64,000 nt of DNA from Comamonadaceae bacterium. Its GTDB lineage: Bacteria > Pseudomonadota > Gammaproteobacteria > Burkholderiales > Burkholderiaceae_C. The notes below the pieces were generated by a model. It had not been told where the DNA came from. It did not search any database and saw only the letters and a program-made list of their open reading frames with translations. The stretch lies in the NCBI GenBank assembly GCA_009996515.1, contig JAACZV010000023.1, forward strand, positions 1-64,000. Direction: 5' to 3'. A program made the position numbers and the translations under genes. Below are positions 32,862 to 41,287 of this stretch, in pieces (within the stretch, counting starts at the first letter, position 1; every line of letters begins with the position of its first letter).

Positions 32862-34184
32862 ATGACCAAGCCCCTGCCCAGCGCCCTGACGCCCGCCCGC
32901 CTGCAAGCCCTCGCCGCCGAACACGGCACGCCGCTGTGGGTCTACGACGCCGCCACCATCCGCGCGCGCGCCGCGTCGCTGAAGCGCTTCGACGTCGTGC
33001 GCTTCGCGCAGAAGGCCTGCTCCAACATCCACATCCTGAAGCTGCTGCGCGAGGCCGGCGTCAAGGTCGATTCGGTGTCGCGCGGCGAGATCCTGCGCGC
33101 GCTGGCCGCCGGGTATCGCAGCCCCTCGGCTGCGGGTGCCCAGCCGGTCCCCCGAGAGGACGCGGTCGCCCTCGGGAGCGGCCCGTCGGACGACCAGCCG
33201 GACGGCGACGAGATCGTCTTCACCGCCGACCTGCTGGACCACGCCACGCTGGCCACCGTCGTCGAGCACCGCATCCCGGTCAACGCCGGCTCCATCGACA
33301 TGCTGCACCAGCTGGGCGCGGCCTCGCCCGGCCATGCCGTGTGGCTGCGCATCAACCCCGGTTTCGGCCACGGCCACAGCCACAAGACCAACACCGGCGG
33401 CGAGCACAGCAAGCACGGCATCTGGCATGCGGACCTGCCCGACGCGCTGGCCGCCATCCGCCGCCACGGCCTGAAGCTGGTGGGGCTGCACATGCACATC
33501 GGCTCCGGCGTGGACTATGGCCACCTCGCGCAGGTGGGCCAGGCCATGGTGGGTCTGGTGCGCGAGACGGTGGCGGCCGGCCATGACCTGCACGCCATCT
33601 CCGCGGGCGGCGGCCTGTCCATTCCCTATCGCGACGGCGATGCGCGCATCGACGTGGAGCACTACTTCGGCCTCTGGGACGCCGCGCGCCGCGAGGCCGA
33701 GGCGCTGGTGGGCCACCCGCTGACGCTGGAGCTGGAGCCGGGCCGCTACCTGGTTGCCGAGAGCGCCGTGCTGCTGGCCGAGGTGAGGGCGGTGAAGAAC
33801 GCCGGCGCCAACCGCTTCGTGTTGGTGGACGCCGGCTTCAACGAGCTGATGCGCCCGGCCATGTACGGCAGCTTCCACGCCATGACGCTGCTGCCGCAGG
33901 ACGGCGCGACGCGGCCCGTGCGTGAGACGGTGGTGGCCGGCCCGCTGTGCGAGTCGGGCGACGTGTTCACCCAGGCGGCCGGCGGCGAGGTGCTGACGCG
34001 TGCGCTGCCCGAGGCCCAGGTCGGCGACCTGCTGGTCATCCACGACGCCGGCGCCTATGGCGCGTCCATGTCCAGCAACTACAACAGCCGGCCGCTGGCG
34101 GCCGAGGTGCTGGTGGACGGCGATGCGAGCCGGCTGATCCGGCGCCGCCAGACGGTGGAAGAGCTGCTGGCGCTGGAGGCCTGA
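32862..34184 (+). CDS. lysA: Diaminopimelate decarboxylase with in-frame repeat insertion
   Basis: The 440-residue PLP enzyme has the alanine-racemase-type barrel: FAQKACSNIHILKLLREAG with the PLP lysine region, HMHIGSGVDYGHL, ISAGGGLSIPY, ELEPGRYLVAESAVLL and the substrate loop CESGDVFTQ. It converts meso-diaminopimelate to lysine. Between AAGYR and DEIVFTAD it carries an extra 29 residues encoded by 33120-33206, a stretch similar to the palindromic repeat family and normally absent from the family. The start MTKPLPSAL at 32862 is preferred; the ATG at 32838 is also in frame. It is controlled by lysR in all likelihood. Confidence 0.92.
   Translation: MTKPLPSALTPARLQALAAEHGTPLWVYDAATIRARAASLKRFDVVRFAQKACSNIHILKLLREAGVKVDSVSRGEILRALAAGYRSPSAAGAQPVPREDAVALGSGPSDDQPDGDEIVFTADLLDHATLATVVEHRIPVNAGSIDMLHQLGAASPGHAVWLRINPGFGHGHSHKTNTGGEHSKHGIWHADLPDALAAIRRHGLKLVGLHMHIGSGVDYGHLAQVGQAMVGLVRETVAAGHDLHAISAGGGLSIPYRDGDARIDVEHYFGLWDAARREAEALVGHPLTLELEPGRYLVAESAVLLAEVRAVKNAGANRFVLVDAGFNELMRPAMYGSFHAMTLLPQDGATRPVRETVVAGPLCESGDVFTQAAGGEVLTRALPEAQVGDLLVIHDAGAYGASMSSNYNSRPLAAEVLVDGDASRLIRRRQTVEELLALEA
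33120..33206 (+). repeat. Palindromic repeat inserted in frame in lysA
   Basis: The 87 bases (29 codons, no stop) include CCCCCGAG, CGCC, CGGGAGCGGCCCG and the order of modules seen in the wlbC insertion (36377-36454) and in the intergenic copies. The translation shares PSAA, then PR, then ALG with the wlbC insert. It sits between two conserved LysA segments, evidently in a surface loop. Confidence 0.65.
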
Positions 34185-34223
34185 GCTCGCGGGACAATGC
34201 GGGCCTTGCTTCCCGCCTTGCCC

Positions 34224-35294
34224 ATGCCTTCCAAACGCCCCCCCGTCCATGGCCGTCAGGTCCGCTTCGCGCTGATCGGCTGCGGCCGCATCGCGCAGAA
34301 CCACATCCAGGCCGTGGAGCGCCACGCCGATCGGGCCACGCTGGTGGCGGTGTGCGACACCGACCCCGCGGCGCTGGCGGCCGCCGTCGCCCGCACGGGC
34401 GCACGCGGCTTCGCGTCGCTGACCGAGCTGCTGGCGGCGCAGCCCGAGCTGCAGGCCGACTGCGTGGTGCTGACCACGCCCAGCGGCCTGCACCCGCGCC
34501 AGGCCATTGAAGCCGCCGCGGCCGGCGTCGACGTGATGACCGAGAAGCCCATGGCCACGCGCTGGCAGGACGGGCTGGCCATGGTCAAGGCCTGCGACGA
34601 CGCCGGCGTGCGCCTGTTCGTCGTCAAGCAGAACCGCCGCAACCCGACGCTGCAGCTCTTGAAGCGCGCCGTCGCCGAGGGCCGCTTCGGGCGGCTCTAC
34701 AACGTCGCCGTCAACGTGTTCTGGACCCGGCCGCAGAGCTATTACGACAGCGCCGACTGGCGCGGCACCTGGGAGTTCGACGGCGGCGCGTTCATGAACC
34801 AGGCCAGCCACTACGTCGACCTGCTGGACTGGATCGTCGGCCCGGTGGAGAGCGTGATGGCCTACACCGGCACGCTGGCGCGCAACATCGAGGTCGAGGA
34901 CAGCGGCGTGGCGGCGCTGAAGTGGCGCAACGGCGCCATGGGCACGGTCAACGTCAGCATGCTGACCTACCCCAAGAACCTCGAGGGCTCCATCACGCTG
35001 CTGGGCGAGAAGGGCTCGGTGCGCGTGGGGGGCCTGGCCGTCAACGAGATCCAGCACTGGGAGTTCGACGCGCCGCACGAGATGGACGCCCTGATCCAGG
35101 ACGCCAGCTACCAGACCACCTCGGTCTACGGCTTCGGCCACCCGCTCTACTACGACAACGTCATCCGCACGCTGCGCGGCGAGGCCCAGCCCGAGACCGA
35201 CGGCCGCGAGGGCCTGAAGTCGCTGGAGCTGCTGATCGCGATGTACATGAGCGCGCGCGACGGCCGCCGCGTCAACCTGCCGCTGAGCTATTGA
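34224..35294 (+). CDS. wlbA: UDP-GlcNAcA 3-dehydrogenase WlbA (Gfo/Idh/MocA family)
   Basis: The 356-residue product has the NAD-binding fold [20 protein letters not shown] and the EKPMATRW motif, with [55 protein letters not shown] and [17 protein letters not shown]. These match Bordetella-type WlbA, which oxidises C3 of UDP-N-acetylglucosaminuronate with tightly bound NAD. It is the first gene of wlbABC in the same order as in Bordetella. The start MPSKRPP at 34224 follows a GACAAT element by 30 bases. Confidence 0.88.
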   Translation: MPSKRPPVHGRQVRFALIGCGRIAQNHIQAVERHADRATLVAVCDTDPAALAAAVARTGARGFASLTELLAAQPELQADCVVLTTPSGLHPRQAIEAAAAGVDVMTEKPMATRWQDGLAMVKACDDAGVRLFVVKQNRRNPTLQLLKRAVAEGRFGRLYNVAVNVFWTRPQSYYDSADWRGTWEFDGGAFMNQASHYVDLLDWIVGPVESVMAYTGTLARNIEVEDSGVAALKWRNGAMGTVNVSMLTYPKNLEGSITLLGEKGSVRVGGLAVNEIQHWEFDAPHEMDALIQDASYQTTSVYGFGHPLYYDNVIRTLRGEAQPETDGREGLKSLELLIAMYMSARDGRRVNLPLSY

Positions 35295-35875
35295 TGAGCA
35301 CCACCATCCACCCCAGCGCCATCGTCGACGAAGGCGCCCAGCTGGGCGACGGCTGCCGCGTCTGGCATTTCGTGCACATCAGCGCCGGCGCGCGCATCGG
35401 TGCACGCTGCTCCTTCGGCCAGAACGTGTTCGTGGCCAACGACGTCGTCATCGGCGACAACGTCAAGATCCAGAACAACGTCTCCGTCTACGACGCGGTG
35501 ACGCTGGAGGACGACGTGTTCTGCGGCCCCAGCATGGTGTTCACCAACGTCTACAACCCGCGCGCGGCCGTCGCCCGCAAGGACGAGTACCGCCGCACGC
35601 GGGTGAAGCAGGGCGCGACGCTGGGCGCCAACTCCACCATCGTCTGCGGCATCACCGTGGGCCACCACGCCTTCATCGGCGCCGGCGCCGTCGTCAACCG
35701 CGACGTGCCCGACTTCGCGCTCATGGTGGGCGTGCCGGCGCGGCAGATCGGCTGGATGAGCCGCTTCGGCGAGAAGCTGGACCTGCCGCTGCACAGCGCT
35801 CAGCCCGTCGAGACCACCTGCCCCCACACGGGCGACCGCTACCGCCTCAGCGGCCACCAACTCGAACTGATCTGA
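35294..35875 (+). CDS. wlbB: UDP-3-amino-GlcNAcA N-acetyltransferase WlbB (left-handed beta-helix)
   Basis: The 193-residue product shows the hexapeptide-repeat pattern of a trimeric beta-helix acyltransferase ([60 protein letters not shown]). Its end [20 protein letters not shown] and C-terminal cap match WbpD/WlbB. It acetylates the 3-amino group of the intermediate made by WlbA and WlbC. The start overlaps the wlbA stop (TGATG), so they are coupled. Confidence 0.88.
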   Translation: MSTTIHPSAIVDEGAQLGDGCRVWHFVHISAGARIGARCSFGQNVFVANDVVIGDNVKIQNNVSVYDAVTLEDDVFCGPSMVFTNVYNPRAAVARKDEYRRTRVKQGATLGANSTIVCGITVGHHAFIGAGAVVNRDVPDFALMVGVPARQIGWMSRFGEKLDLPLHSAQPVETTCPHTGDRYRLSGHQLELI

Positions 35876-35878
35876 AGC

Positions 35879-37054
35879 ATGGACTTCATCGACCTCAAGA
35901 GCCAGTACGCGGCGCTGCGCGACAACATCAACGCCCGCATCCAGAAGGTGCTGGACCATGGCCAGTACATCCTCGGCCCCGAGGTTCGCGAGATGGAGGA
36001 GGCCCTGGCCGCCTACACCGGTGCGAAGCATTGCATCAGCGTGGCCAGCGGCACCGAGGCGCTGCTGATCTGCCTGATGGCGCTGGAGCTGCGGCCCGGC
36101 GACGAGGTCATCACCAGCCCCTTCACCTTCGCGGCCACGGCCGAGATGATCGTGCTGGCCGGCGGCGTGCCGGTCTTCGTGGACATCGAGCCGGGCACCG
36201 CCAACCTCGACGCGACGCTGATCGAGGCGGCCATCACGGCCAAGACCCGCGCCATCATGCCGGTCAGCCTGTACGGCCAGGTGGCGGACATGGACGCCAT
36301 CAACGCCATCGCGGCCCGGCATGGTCTAGCCGTCATCGAGGATGCCGCCCAGAGCTTCGGGGCCACGTATTACGGAGCCCCCGCGCCGCCGAGTGCGGCG
36401 GCTGCCCCCCGAGGGGGCTCGCCCGCCTTGGGGCGGCCCGGCGGCGAGCGAGGCCGCAAGAGCTGCAACCTCTCCACCTTCGGCTGCACCAGCTTCTTCC
36501 CCAGCAAGCCGTTGGGCTGCTATGGCGACGGCGGCGCCATCTTCACCAGCGACGACGCCCTGGCCCAGGCCTGCCGCGAGATCCGCACCCATGGCCAGAG
36601 CCAGCGCTATCTGCACACCCGCGTGGGCGTCGGCGGGCGCATGGACACGCTGCAATGCGCCGTCGTGCTGGGCAAGCTGGAGCGCTTCGAGTGGGAGGTG
36701 AGCCGCCGGCTGGCGCTGGGCGAGGCCTACGGCGCCAAGCTCAAGGCCGCGGTGCCGGGCCTGCAGCTGCTGCAGGTCAAGGCCGACCGCGACTGCGTGT
36801 GGGCGCAATACACCGTGTTCGTGGACGACCGCGAGGCGGTGCAGGCGCGGCTCAAGGCCGCGGGCATCCCGACGGCCGTGCACTACCCGCGGCCGCTGCA
36901 CCACCAGCCGGCCTATGCGCGCTACGCCGCGGCCGACGCCTGCCCGCACAGCCTCGCGGCGGCGGCGCGCGTGCTGAGCCTGCCCATGAGCGCCGATCTC
37001 ACCGAGGCCCAGCAGGACCAGGTCGTCGCCGCCCTGGCCGCCGCCCTGGGCTGA
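35879..37054 (+). CDS. wlbC: UDP-3-keto-GlcNAcA aminotransferase WlbC with in-frame repeat insertion
   Basis: The 391-residue PLP enzyme of the DegT/DnrJ/EryC1/StrS family has FIDLKSQYAALRDNINARIQ, the EDAAQSFGATYYG segment with the PLP-stacking and phosphate-binding residues, and the Schiff-base lysine in STFGCTSFFPSKPLGCYGDG. It transfers an amino group from glutamate to the 3-keto sugar made by WlbA. Between YYG and RKSCNLS it has 26 extra residues rich in Pro/Ala/Gly (36377-36454), which the family normally lacks. The reading frame and all active-site segments remain intact. It starts 3 bases after wlbB. Confidence 0.88.
   Translation: MDFIDLKSQYAALRDNINARIQKVLDHGQYILGPEVREMEEALAAYTGAKHCISVASGTEALLICLMALELRPGDEVITSPFTFAATAEMIVLAGGVPVFVDIEPGTANLDATLIEAAITAKTRAIMPVSLYGQVADMDAINAIAARHGLAVIEDAAQSFGATYYGAPAPPSAAAAPRGGSPALGRPGGERGRKSCNLSTFGCTSFFPSKPLGCYGDGGAIFTSDDALAQACREIRTHGQSQRYLHTRVGVGGRMDTLQCAVVLGKLERFEWEVSRRLALGEAYGAKLKAAVPGLQLLQVKADRDCVWAQYTVFVDDREAVQARLKAAGIPTAVHYPRPLHHQPAYARYAAADACPHSLAAAARVLSLPMSADLTEAQQDQVVAALAAALG
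36377..36454 (+). repeat. Palindromic repeat inserted in frame in wlbC
   Basis: The 78 bases (26 codons) contain a perfect GCCCCC/GGGGGC hairpin and the module CTTGGGGCGGCCCGGCGG, both also present in the intergenic repeat copies A and B (there on the minus strand) and in the lysA insertion. Deleting it would restore the usual family spacing YYG-RKSCNLS. Confidence 0.8.
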
Positions 37055-37101
37055 CGCCGCCCGGCAGACCCCCGTCGATAGGCTGGCTCAATATCGCCCA
37101 T

Positions 37102-37142
37102 TTGATTAATGTTTTCAACCGATTAATCAAGTTCGATATAGT
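37102..37142 (+). promoter_or_regulatory. ahpC promoter with 9-bp inverted repeat
   Basis: TTGATTAAT (37102-37110) and ATTAATCAA (37122-37130) form a perfect palindrome with an 11-base spacer. A candidate promoter TTCAAC-N17-TATAGT (37114-37142) lies across it. The region is strongly AT-rich compared with its surroundings. OxyR is the usual regulator of ahpC, but the classical OxyR spacing is not clear here. Confidence 0.5.
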
Positions 37143-37187
37143 TATGGCTATCCCTTCAACCCCAGCCCTCACTGGAGATCCATCACC

Positions 37188-37751
37188 ATGTCCCTGATCA
37201 ACACCCAAGTCCAGCCCTTCAAGACCGAAGCCTTCCACAACGGCAAGTTCGTCACCGTGACCGAGGAATCCCTGAAGGGCAAGTGGTCCGTGCTGATCTT
37301 CATGCCGGCCGCCTTCACCTTCAACTGCCCGACCGAAGTCGAGGACGCGGCCGAGCACTACGCCGAGTTCCAGAAGCTGGAGACCGAGGTCTACATCGTC
37401 ACGACCGACACGCATTTCTCGCACAAGGTGTGGCACGAGACCTCGCCGGCCGTCGGCAAGGCCAAGTTCCCGCTGGTGGGCGACCCGACCCACACGCTGA
37501 CCAACGCCTTCGGCGTGCACATCCCCGAGGAAGGCCTGGCACTGCGCGGCACCTTCGTCATCAACCCCGAGGGCGTCATCAAGACGGCCGAAGTGCACTC
37601 CAACGAGATCGCCCGCGACGTCAAGGAAACGCTGCGCAAGCTGAAGGCCGCCCAGTACACCGCCAAGAACCCCGGCCAGGTCTGCCCGGCCAAGTGGAAC
37701 GAAGGTGCGGCCACCATCGCCCCGTCGCTGGACCTGGTCGGCAAGATCTAA
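37188..37751 (+). CDS. ahpC: Alkyl hydroperoxide reductase subunit C
   Basis: The 187-residue 2-Cys peroxiredoxin has the peroxidatic cysteine in FMPAAFTFNCPTEVEDAAEH and the resolving cysteine in NPGQVCPAKWNEG near the C-terminus. It reduces hydrogen peroxide and organic peroxides and is recycled by AhpF, encoded 138 bases downstream. An AT-rich promoter with an inverted repeat precedes it, and a series of hairpins follows. Codon use and family match are ordinary. Confidence 0.95.
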   Translation: MSLINTQVQPFKTEAFHNGKFVTVTEESLKGKWSVLIFMPAAFTFNCPTEVEDAAEHYAEFQKLETEVYIVTTDTHFSHKVWHETSPAVGKAKFPLVGDPTHTLTNAFGVHIPEEGLALRGTFVINPEGVIKTAEVHSNEIARDVKETLRKLKAAQYTAKNPGQVCPAKWNEGAATIAPSLDLVGKI

Positions 37752-37767
37752 GTCCATGACGACAAAC

Positions 37768-37850
37768 AGGAACCCGGGAGGGTTCCTGCCTTGCGCAGAG
37801 CCCATCAGGCTCTGCTGAAAGAGCCTCCACGCCTGGGGACTCTTTCAGCA
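37768..37850 (+). terminator. Three consecutive hairpins between ahpC and ahpF
   Basis: Hairpin 1: AGGAACCC/GGGTTCCT (37768-37787, 4-base loop). Hairpin 2: GCAGAGCC/GGCTCTGC (37795-37815, 5-base loop). Hairpin 3: TGCTGAAAGAG/CTCTTTCAGCA (37813-37850, 16-base loop). All arms pair perfectly, and 2 and 3 share three bases, so they compete at the edge. They may reduce read-through into ahpF, keeping AhpC in excess. Confidence 0.6.
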
Positions 37851-37889
37851 GTGGCCCGCCCCGCCACGCCTCACTGAAAGGAAGTCACC

Positions 37890-39443
37890 ATGTTGGACGC
37901 CGCACTGAAGACCCAGCTCCAGGGCTACCTGGACCACGTCAAGCTCCCCTTCGAGATCGTCGCCTCGCTGGACGATTCGGCCAGCAGCGCCGAGATGCGC
38001 GAGCTGCTGCAAGAGATCGCCGGCATGTGCGACAGGATCACGCTGCGCACCGACGGCAGCGACGCCCGCAAGCCGTCCTTCCTGCTGCGCCGCACGGGCA
38101 GCGAGCAGAGCCTGCGCTTTGCCGCCATCCCGCTGGGCCATGAGTTCACGTCGCTGGTGCTGGCGCTGCTGTGGACGGGCGGCCATCCGCCCAAGGTCGA
38201 GGCCGCCCAGATCGACGCCGTGAAGGCGCTCGACGGCGATTTCGACTTCGAGGTCTACATGAGCCTGAGCTGCCACAACTGCCCGGACGTGGTGCAGGCG
38301 CTGTCGCTGATGGCCATCCAGAACCCGCGCATCCGCACCACCGTCATCGACGGCGGCCTGTTCCAGGCCGAGGTCGAATCGCGCGAGATCATGGCCGTGC
38401 CCAGCGTGTGGCTGAATGGCCAGCCGTTCGCGTCGGGCCGCATGAGCCTGGAGGAGATCGTCGCCAAGCTGGACACCGGTGCTGCGGCCCGCGAGGCCAA
38501 GAAGCTGGATGCCGAGGCGCCTTATGACGTGCTCATCATCGGTGGTGGCCCGGCCGGCGCGGCCGCGGCCGTCTACGCGGCCCGCAAGGGCATACGCACC
38601 GCCGTCGCGGCCGAGCGCTTCGGCGGCCAGGTCAACGACACGCTGGGCATAGAGAACTACATCTCCGTGTCCAAGACCGACGGCCCCAAGTTCGTCGCGG
38701 CGCTGGAAGCCCATGTGAAGGACTATGCGGTCGACATCCACAACCTGCAGCGCGCCGAGAAGCTCGTTCCGGCCACCGAGCCGGGCGGCCTCATCCAGGT
38801 GCAGCTCGCCAACGGCGCCACGCTGAAGGGCAAGACCGTCATCCTGTCCACCGGCGCGCGCTGGCGCAATGTCGGCGTGCCCGGCGAGGTCGAGTACAAG
38901 AACAAGGGCGTGGCCTACTGCCCGCACTGCGACGGCCCGCTGTTCAAGGGCAAGCCGGTGGCCGTCATCGGCGGCGGCAACTCGGGCGTCGAGGCCGCGA
39001 TCGACCTGGCCGGCATCGTCAAGCATGTGACGCTGCTGGAGTTTGGCGCCGAGCTGCGCGCCGATGCGGTGCTGGTCAAGAAGCTGGAGAGCCTGCCCAA
39101 CGTCACCATCATCAAGAACGCCCAGACCACCGAGTTCACCGGCACGGCCGGCAAGCTGGACGGCCTGAACTACACCGACCGTGTCAGCGGTGCCGCCAAG
39201 CGCGTCGATGTCGAGGGCTGCTTCGTGCAGATCGGCCTGGTGCCCAACACCGAATGGCTGCGCGGCACGGTGGAACTCAGCCGCCATGGCGAGATCATCG
39301 TGGACGCCAAGGGCGCCACCTCGGTGCCCGGCGTGTTCGCCGCGGGTGACGTGACGACCGTGCCCTTCAAGCAGATCGTCATTGCCGCGGGCGACGGCGC
39401 GAAGGCGGCGCTGGGCGCCTTCGACCATCTGATGCGCAGCTGA
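37890..39443 (+). CDS. ahpF: Alkyl hydroperoxide reductase subunit F
   Basis: The 517-residue flavoprotein has an N-terminal double thioredoxin-like domain with redox motif SCHNCPD (about residue 130) and a thioredoxin-reductase-like core: FAD motif [20 protein letters not shown], the disulfide [11 protein letters not shown] (CxxC), NAD motif [19 protein letters not shown] and the C-terminal [21 protein letters not shown]. It passes electrons from NADH to AhpC. GAAAGGAAG precedes the start as ribosome-binding site. It forms an operon with ahpC interrupted by hairpins. Confidence 0.95.
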   Translation: MLDAALKTQLQGYLDHVKLPFEIVASLDDSASSAEMRELLQEIAGMCDRITLRTDGSDARKPSFLLRRTGSEQSLRFAAIPLGHEFTSLVLALLWTGGHPPKVEAAQIDAVKALDGDFDFEVYMSLSCHNCPDVVQALSLMAIQNPRIRTTVIDGGLFQAEVESREIMAVPSVWLNGQPFASGRMSLEEIVAKLDTGAAAREAKKLDAEAPYDVLIIGGGPAGAAAAVYAARKGIRTAVAAERFGGQVNDTLGIENYISVSKTDGPKFVAALEAHVKDYAVDIHNLQRAEKLVPATEPGGLIQVQLANGATLKGKTVILSTGARWRNVGVPGEVEYKNKGVAYCPHCDGPLFKGKPVAVIGGGNSGVEAAIDLAGIVKHVTLLEFGAELRADAVLVKKLESLPNVTIIKNAQTTEFTGTAGKLDGLNYTDRVSGAAKRVDVEGCFVQIGLVPNTEWLRGTVELSRHGEIIVDAKGATSVPGVFAAGDVTTVPFKQIVIAAGDGAKAALGAFDHLMRS

Positions 39444-39497
39444 GCCGGCCGAGGCTCAGGCTCGCGCCTTGCAGGGCGCGGGCCTTCGCGCCGTGTG

Positions 39498-39519
39498 GGA
39501 CGGGACGCAGGTCCCGTCC
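39498..39519. terminator. Hairpin between ahpF and the convergent exported-protein gene
   Basis: GGACGGGAC (39498-39506) and GTCCCGTCC (39511-39519) pair perfectly around GCAG. It lies between two converging genes and could serve both. There is no T-run. Confidence 0.55.
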
Positions 39520-39530
39520 GCGTGGCGTGC

Positions 39531-39956
39531 TCAGCGCAGCGTGTAGCCGCGCCCGTCCATGCAGGCGTCCACGGCGCGGTTGAAGACGCTGCTGTCTGCC
39601 ATCGCCGCCGGCTGGGTGGTGGCCCAGCGGTTGCATTCGCGCTGGTCGAATTCGATCTGCGCCTGGCTCTGGCCGTTGCGCGGGTAGATGACCGGCGCGG
39701 GGCGGCTCGGCACATAGGCCGGGGCGGGCGGCAGCGGCGGGGGCGGCACATAGACCACGTCGGGCGCCCGGTCGGCCTGGCTGGCCAGCGCGATCAGCGG
39801 CACCGCCAGCGCCAGGCCCAGCACCAGCCCGCCCAGCCCCGCGCCGCCGTGATGGTGATAGCGCGGCCCCGGGCCGTAGCCACGCGGGCCTGCACTGGCC
39901 AGCCCGGTGGCGGCCACCAAGGTGGAAACGATCAGCGTGCGGACAAGTGGTTTCAC
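39531..39956 (-). CDS. Small exported protein, glycine/proline-rich
   Basis: The 141-residue product starts with GTG and a signal peptide (VKPLVRTLIVSTLVAATGLASA). A Gly/His-rich stretch (RGYGPGPRYHHHGGAGLGGL) and a second hydrophobic segment follow, then a Pro-rich linker (VVYVPPPPLPPAPAYVP). The C-terminal part has two cysteines and FDQRECNRWATTQPA...ACMDGRGYTLR, a pattern seen in small betaproteobacterial envelope proteins of unknown role. The long upstream frame extension is rejected because it runs antisense through the rarD region. Confidence 0.6.
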   Translation of the reverse strand: MKPLVRTLIVSTLVAATGLASAGPRGYGPGPRYHHHGGAGLGGLVLGLALAVPLIALASQADRAPDVVYVPPPPLPPAPAYVPSRPAPVIYPRNGQSQAQIEFDQRECNRWATTQPAAMADSSVFNRAVDACMDGRGYTLR

Positions 39957-40054
39957 GGCGGACTCACTGGAGAGGTCTGGCCCGCAGCCAACGCCGGGCG
40001 GACGGCTGCCGTTGACGCCGGCGGCCCCGTCCGCTTGTAAAGACGCGGCGCCGC

Positions 40055-40930
40055 TCAGAGCGGCCGGAGCGCCAGCGCCCGGCGGGTCTGCCACAGGCCC
40101 TCCGCGCTGTACACCGCCAGCGCGCCCCAGATGAAACCGAAGGCCACCAGCCGGCTCGCGTCCATGCTCTCCTTGAACAGGAACACCCCCAGCAGGAACT
40201 GCAGCGACGGCGACGCGTACTGCACGATGCCCAGCGTGGCCAGCGGAATGCGCCGTGCGCCGGCCGCGAACAGCAGCAGCGCGCCGGCCGTGACCGGCCC
40301 GGTGCCGATCAGCCAGGCCCAGTCCACGGCGGTCTGGCCGGCCATGCTGCCGTCCTGGCTCCACCAGATCAGGCCGGCCGCCGCCAGCGGCGCGAGGATC
40401 AGCGTCTCCAGCGTCAGGCCCTCGATGGCGCCCAGCGCCGCGGTCTTGCGCATCAGGCCGTAGAGGCCGAAGCTGATCGCCAGCACCAGCGCCACCCAGG
40501 GCAGGCGCCCGGCCGCCAGCGTCAGCCAGACCACGCCCAGGGTCGCCAGCCCCACGGCCAGCCACTGCACGGGCCGCGGCCGCTCCTGCAGCACCGCAAA
40601 ACCCAGCGCCACGTTGACCAGCGGGTTGATGAAATAGCCCAGGCTGGCGTCGATGACATGGCCGTGGCCCACCGCCCAGACATAGGTCAGCCAGTTGACG
40701 GCGATCAGCGCGGCCGACAGCGCGAAGCGCCGCCAGGTCGCCGCGCTCACCCCGCGCAGCCATTTCAGATGACCCGTCGCCAGCAGCACGATGGCGACAA
40801 AGACCAGCGACCACAGCGTGCGATGGGCCACGATCTGCAGCGCCGGGATGGTGGCGATCTGGCGGAAGTAAAGCGGGAACAGCCCCCAGCTCAGATAGGC
40901 GCCGAGGGCATAGAAGACACCGGAATTCAT
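40055..40930 (-). CDS. rarD: RarD-type EamA transporter
   Basis: The 291-residue inner-membrane protein has ten hydrophobic segments and RarD features: GVFYALGAYLSWGLFPLYFR, AHRTLWSLVFVAIVLL, NWLTYVWAVGHGHVIDASLG, YFINPLVNVALGFAVLQERP and QYASPSLQFLLGVFLFKE. RarD homologues are associated with chloramphenicol tolerance, but the natural substrate is unknown. The start at 40930 (MNSGVF) is preferred to 40939. Confidence 0.82.
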   Translation of the reverse strand: MNSGVFYALGAYLSWGLFPLYFRQIATIPALQIVAHRTLWSLVFVAIVLLATGHLKWLRGVSAATWRRFALSAALIAVNWLTYVWAVGHGHVIDASLGYFINPLVNVALGFAVLQERPRPVQWLAVGLATLGVVWLTLAAGRLPWVALVLAISFGLYGLMRKTAALGAIEGLTLETLILAPLAAAGLIWWSQDGSMAGQTAVDWAWLIGTGPVTAGALLLFAAGARRIPLATLGIVQYASPSLQFLLGVFLFKESMDASRLVAFGFIWGALAVYSAEGLWQTRRALALRPL

Positions 40931-41016
40931 CGCCGGCATTCTCGGTGCGGGTAATCCCCGCTGCTGTCGCGAGGGCTTCGCCGTCGAATCGGCCCCGCCT
41001 CGTTCGTCGTACCGCC

Positions 41017-41286
41017 ATGGCCCTGATCGAATTCACGCCCCAGCTGCACCGCTTTGTCGACACCCCCCGGGTCGAGACCCCGGCGTCCGTGCTCGGCGAG
41101 GGCCTGGATGCCGCCTTCGCGATCAACCCCAGGTTGCGCGGCTACATCCTCGACGACCAGGGCCATCTGCGGCCCAACGTGGTCGTCTTCATCGACGGCC
41201 GGCGCGCGCGCGACCTGCGTGGCCTGACCGACCCGCTGGGCCCGCACAGCCGGGTCCATGTCCTGCAAGCACTCTCCGGAGGTTGA
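41017..41286 (+). CDS. MoaD/ThiS-like (ubiquitin-like) protein with C-terminal Gly-Gly
   Basis: The 89-residue product fits the beta-grasp fold of MoaD/ThiS: MALIEFTPQLHRFVD, LGEGLDAAFAINPRLRGYIL, PNVVVFIDGRRARDLRGLTD and the end VLQALSGG, where Gly-Gly is the adenylation and thiocarboxylation site of sulfur carriers and ubiquitin-like modifiers. No MoaE, MoeB, ThiF, ThiG or JAMM protease is encoded nearby. The gene ends one base before the start of the Asp-box propeller gene, so the two are an operon pair. Its role is unknown; a dedicated carrier or modifier for the propeller protein is inference. Confidence 0.8.
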   Translation: MALIEFTPQLHRFVDTPRVETPASVLGEGLDAAFAINPRLRGYILDDQGHLRPNVVVFIDGRRARDLRGLTDPLGPHSRVHVLQALSGG

Positions 41287-41287
41287 G

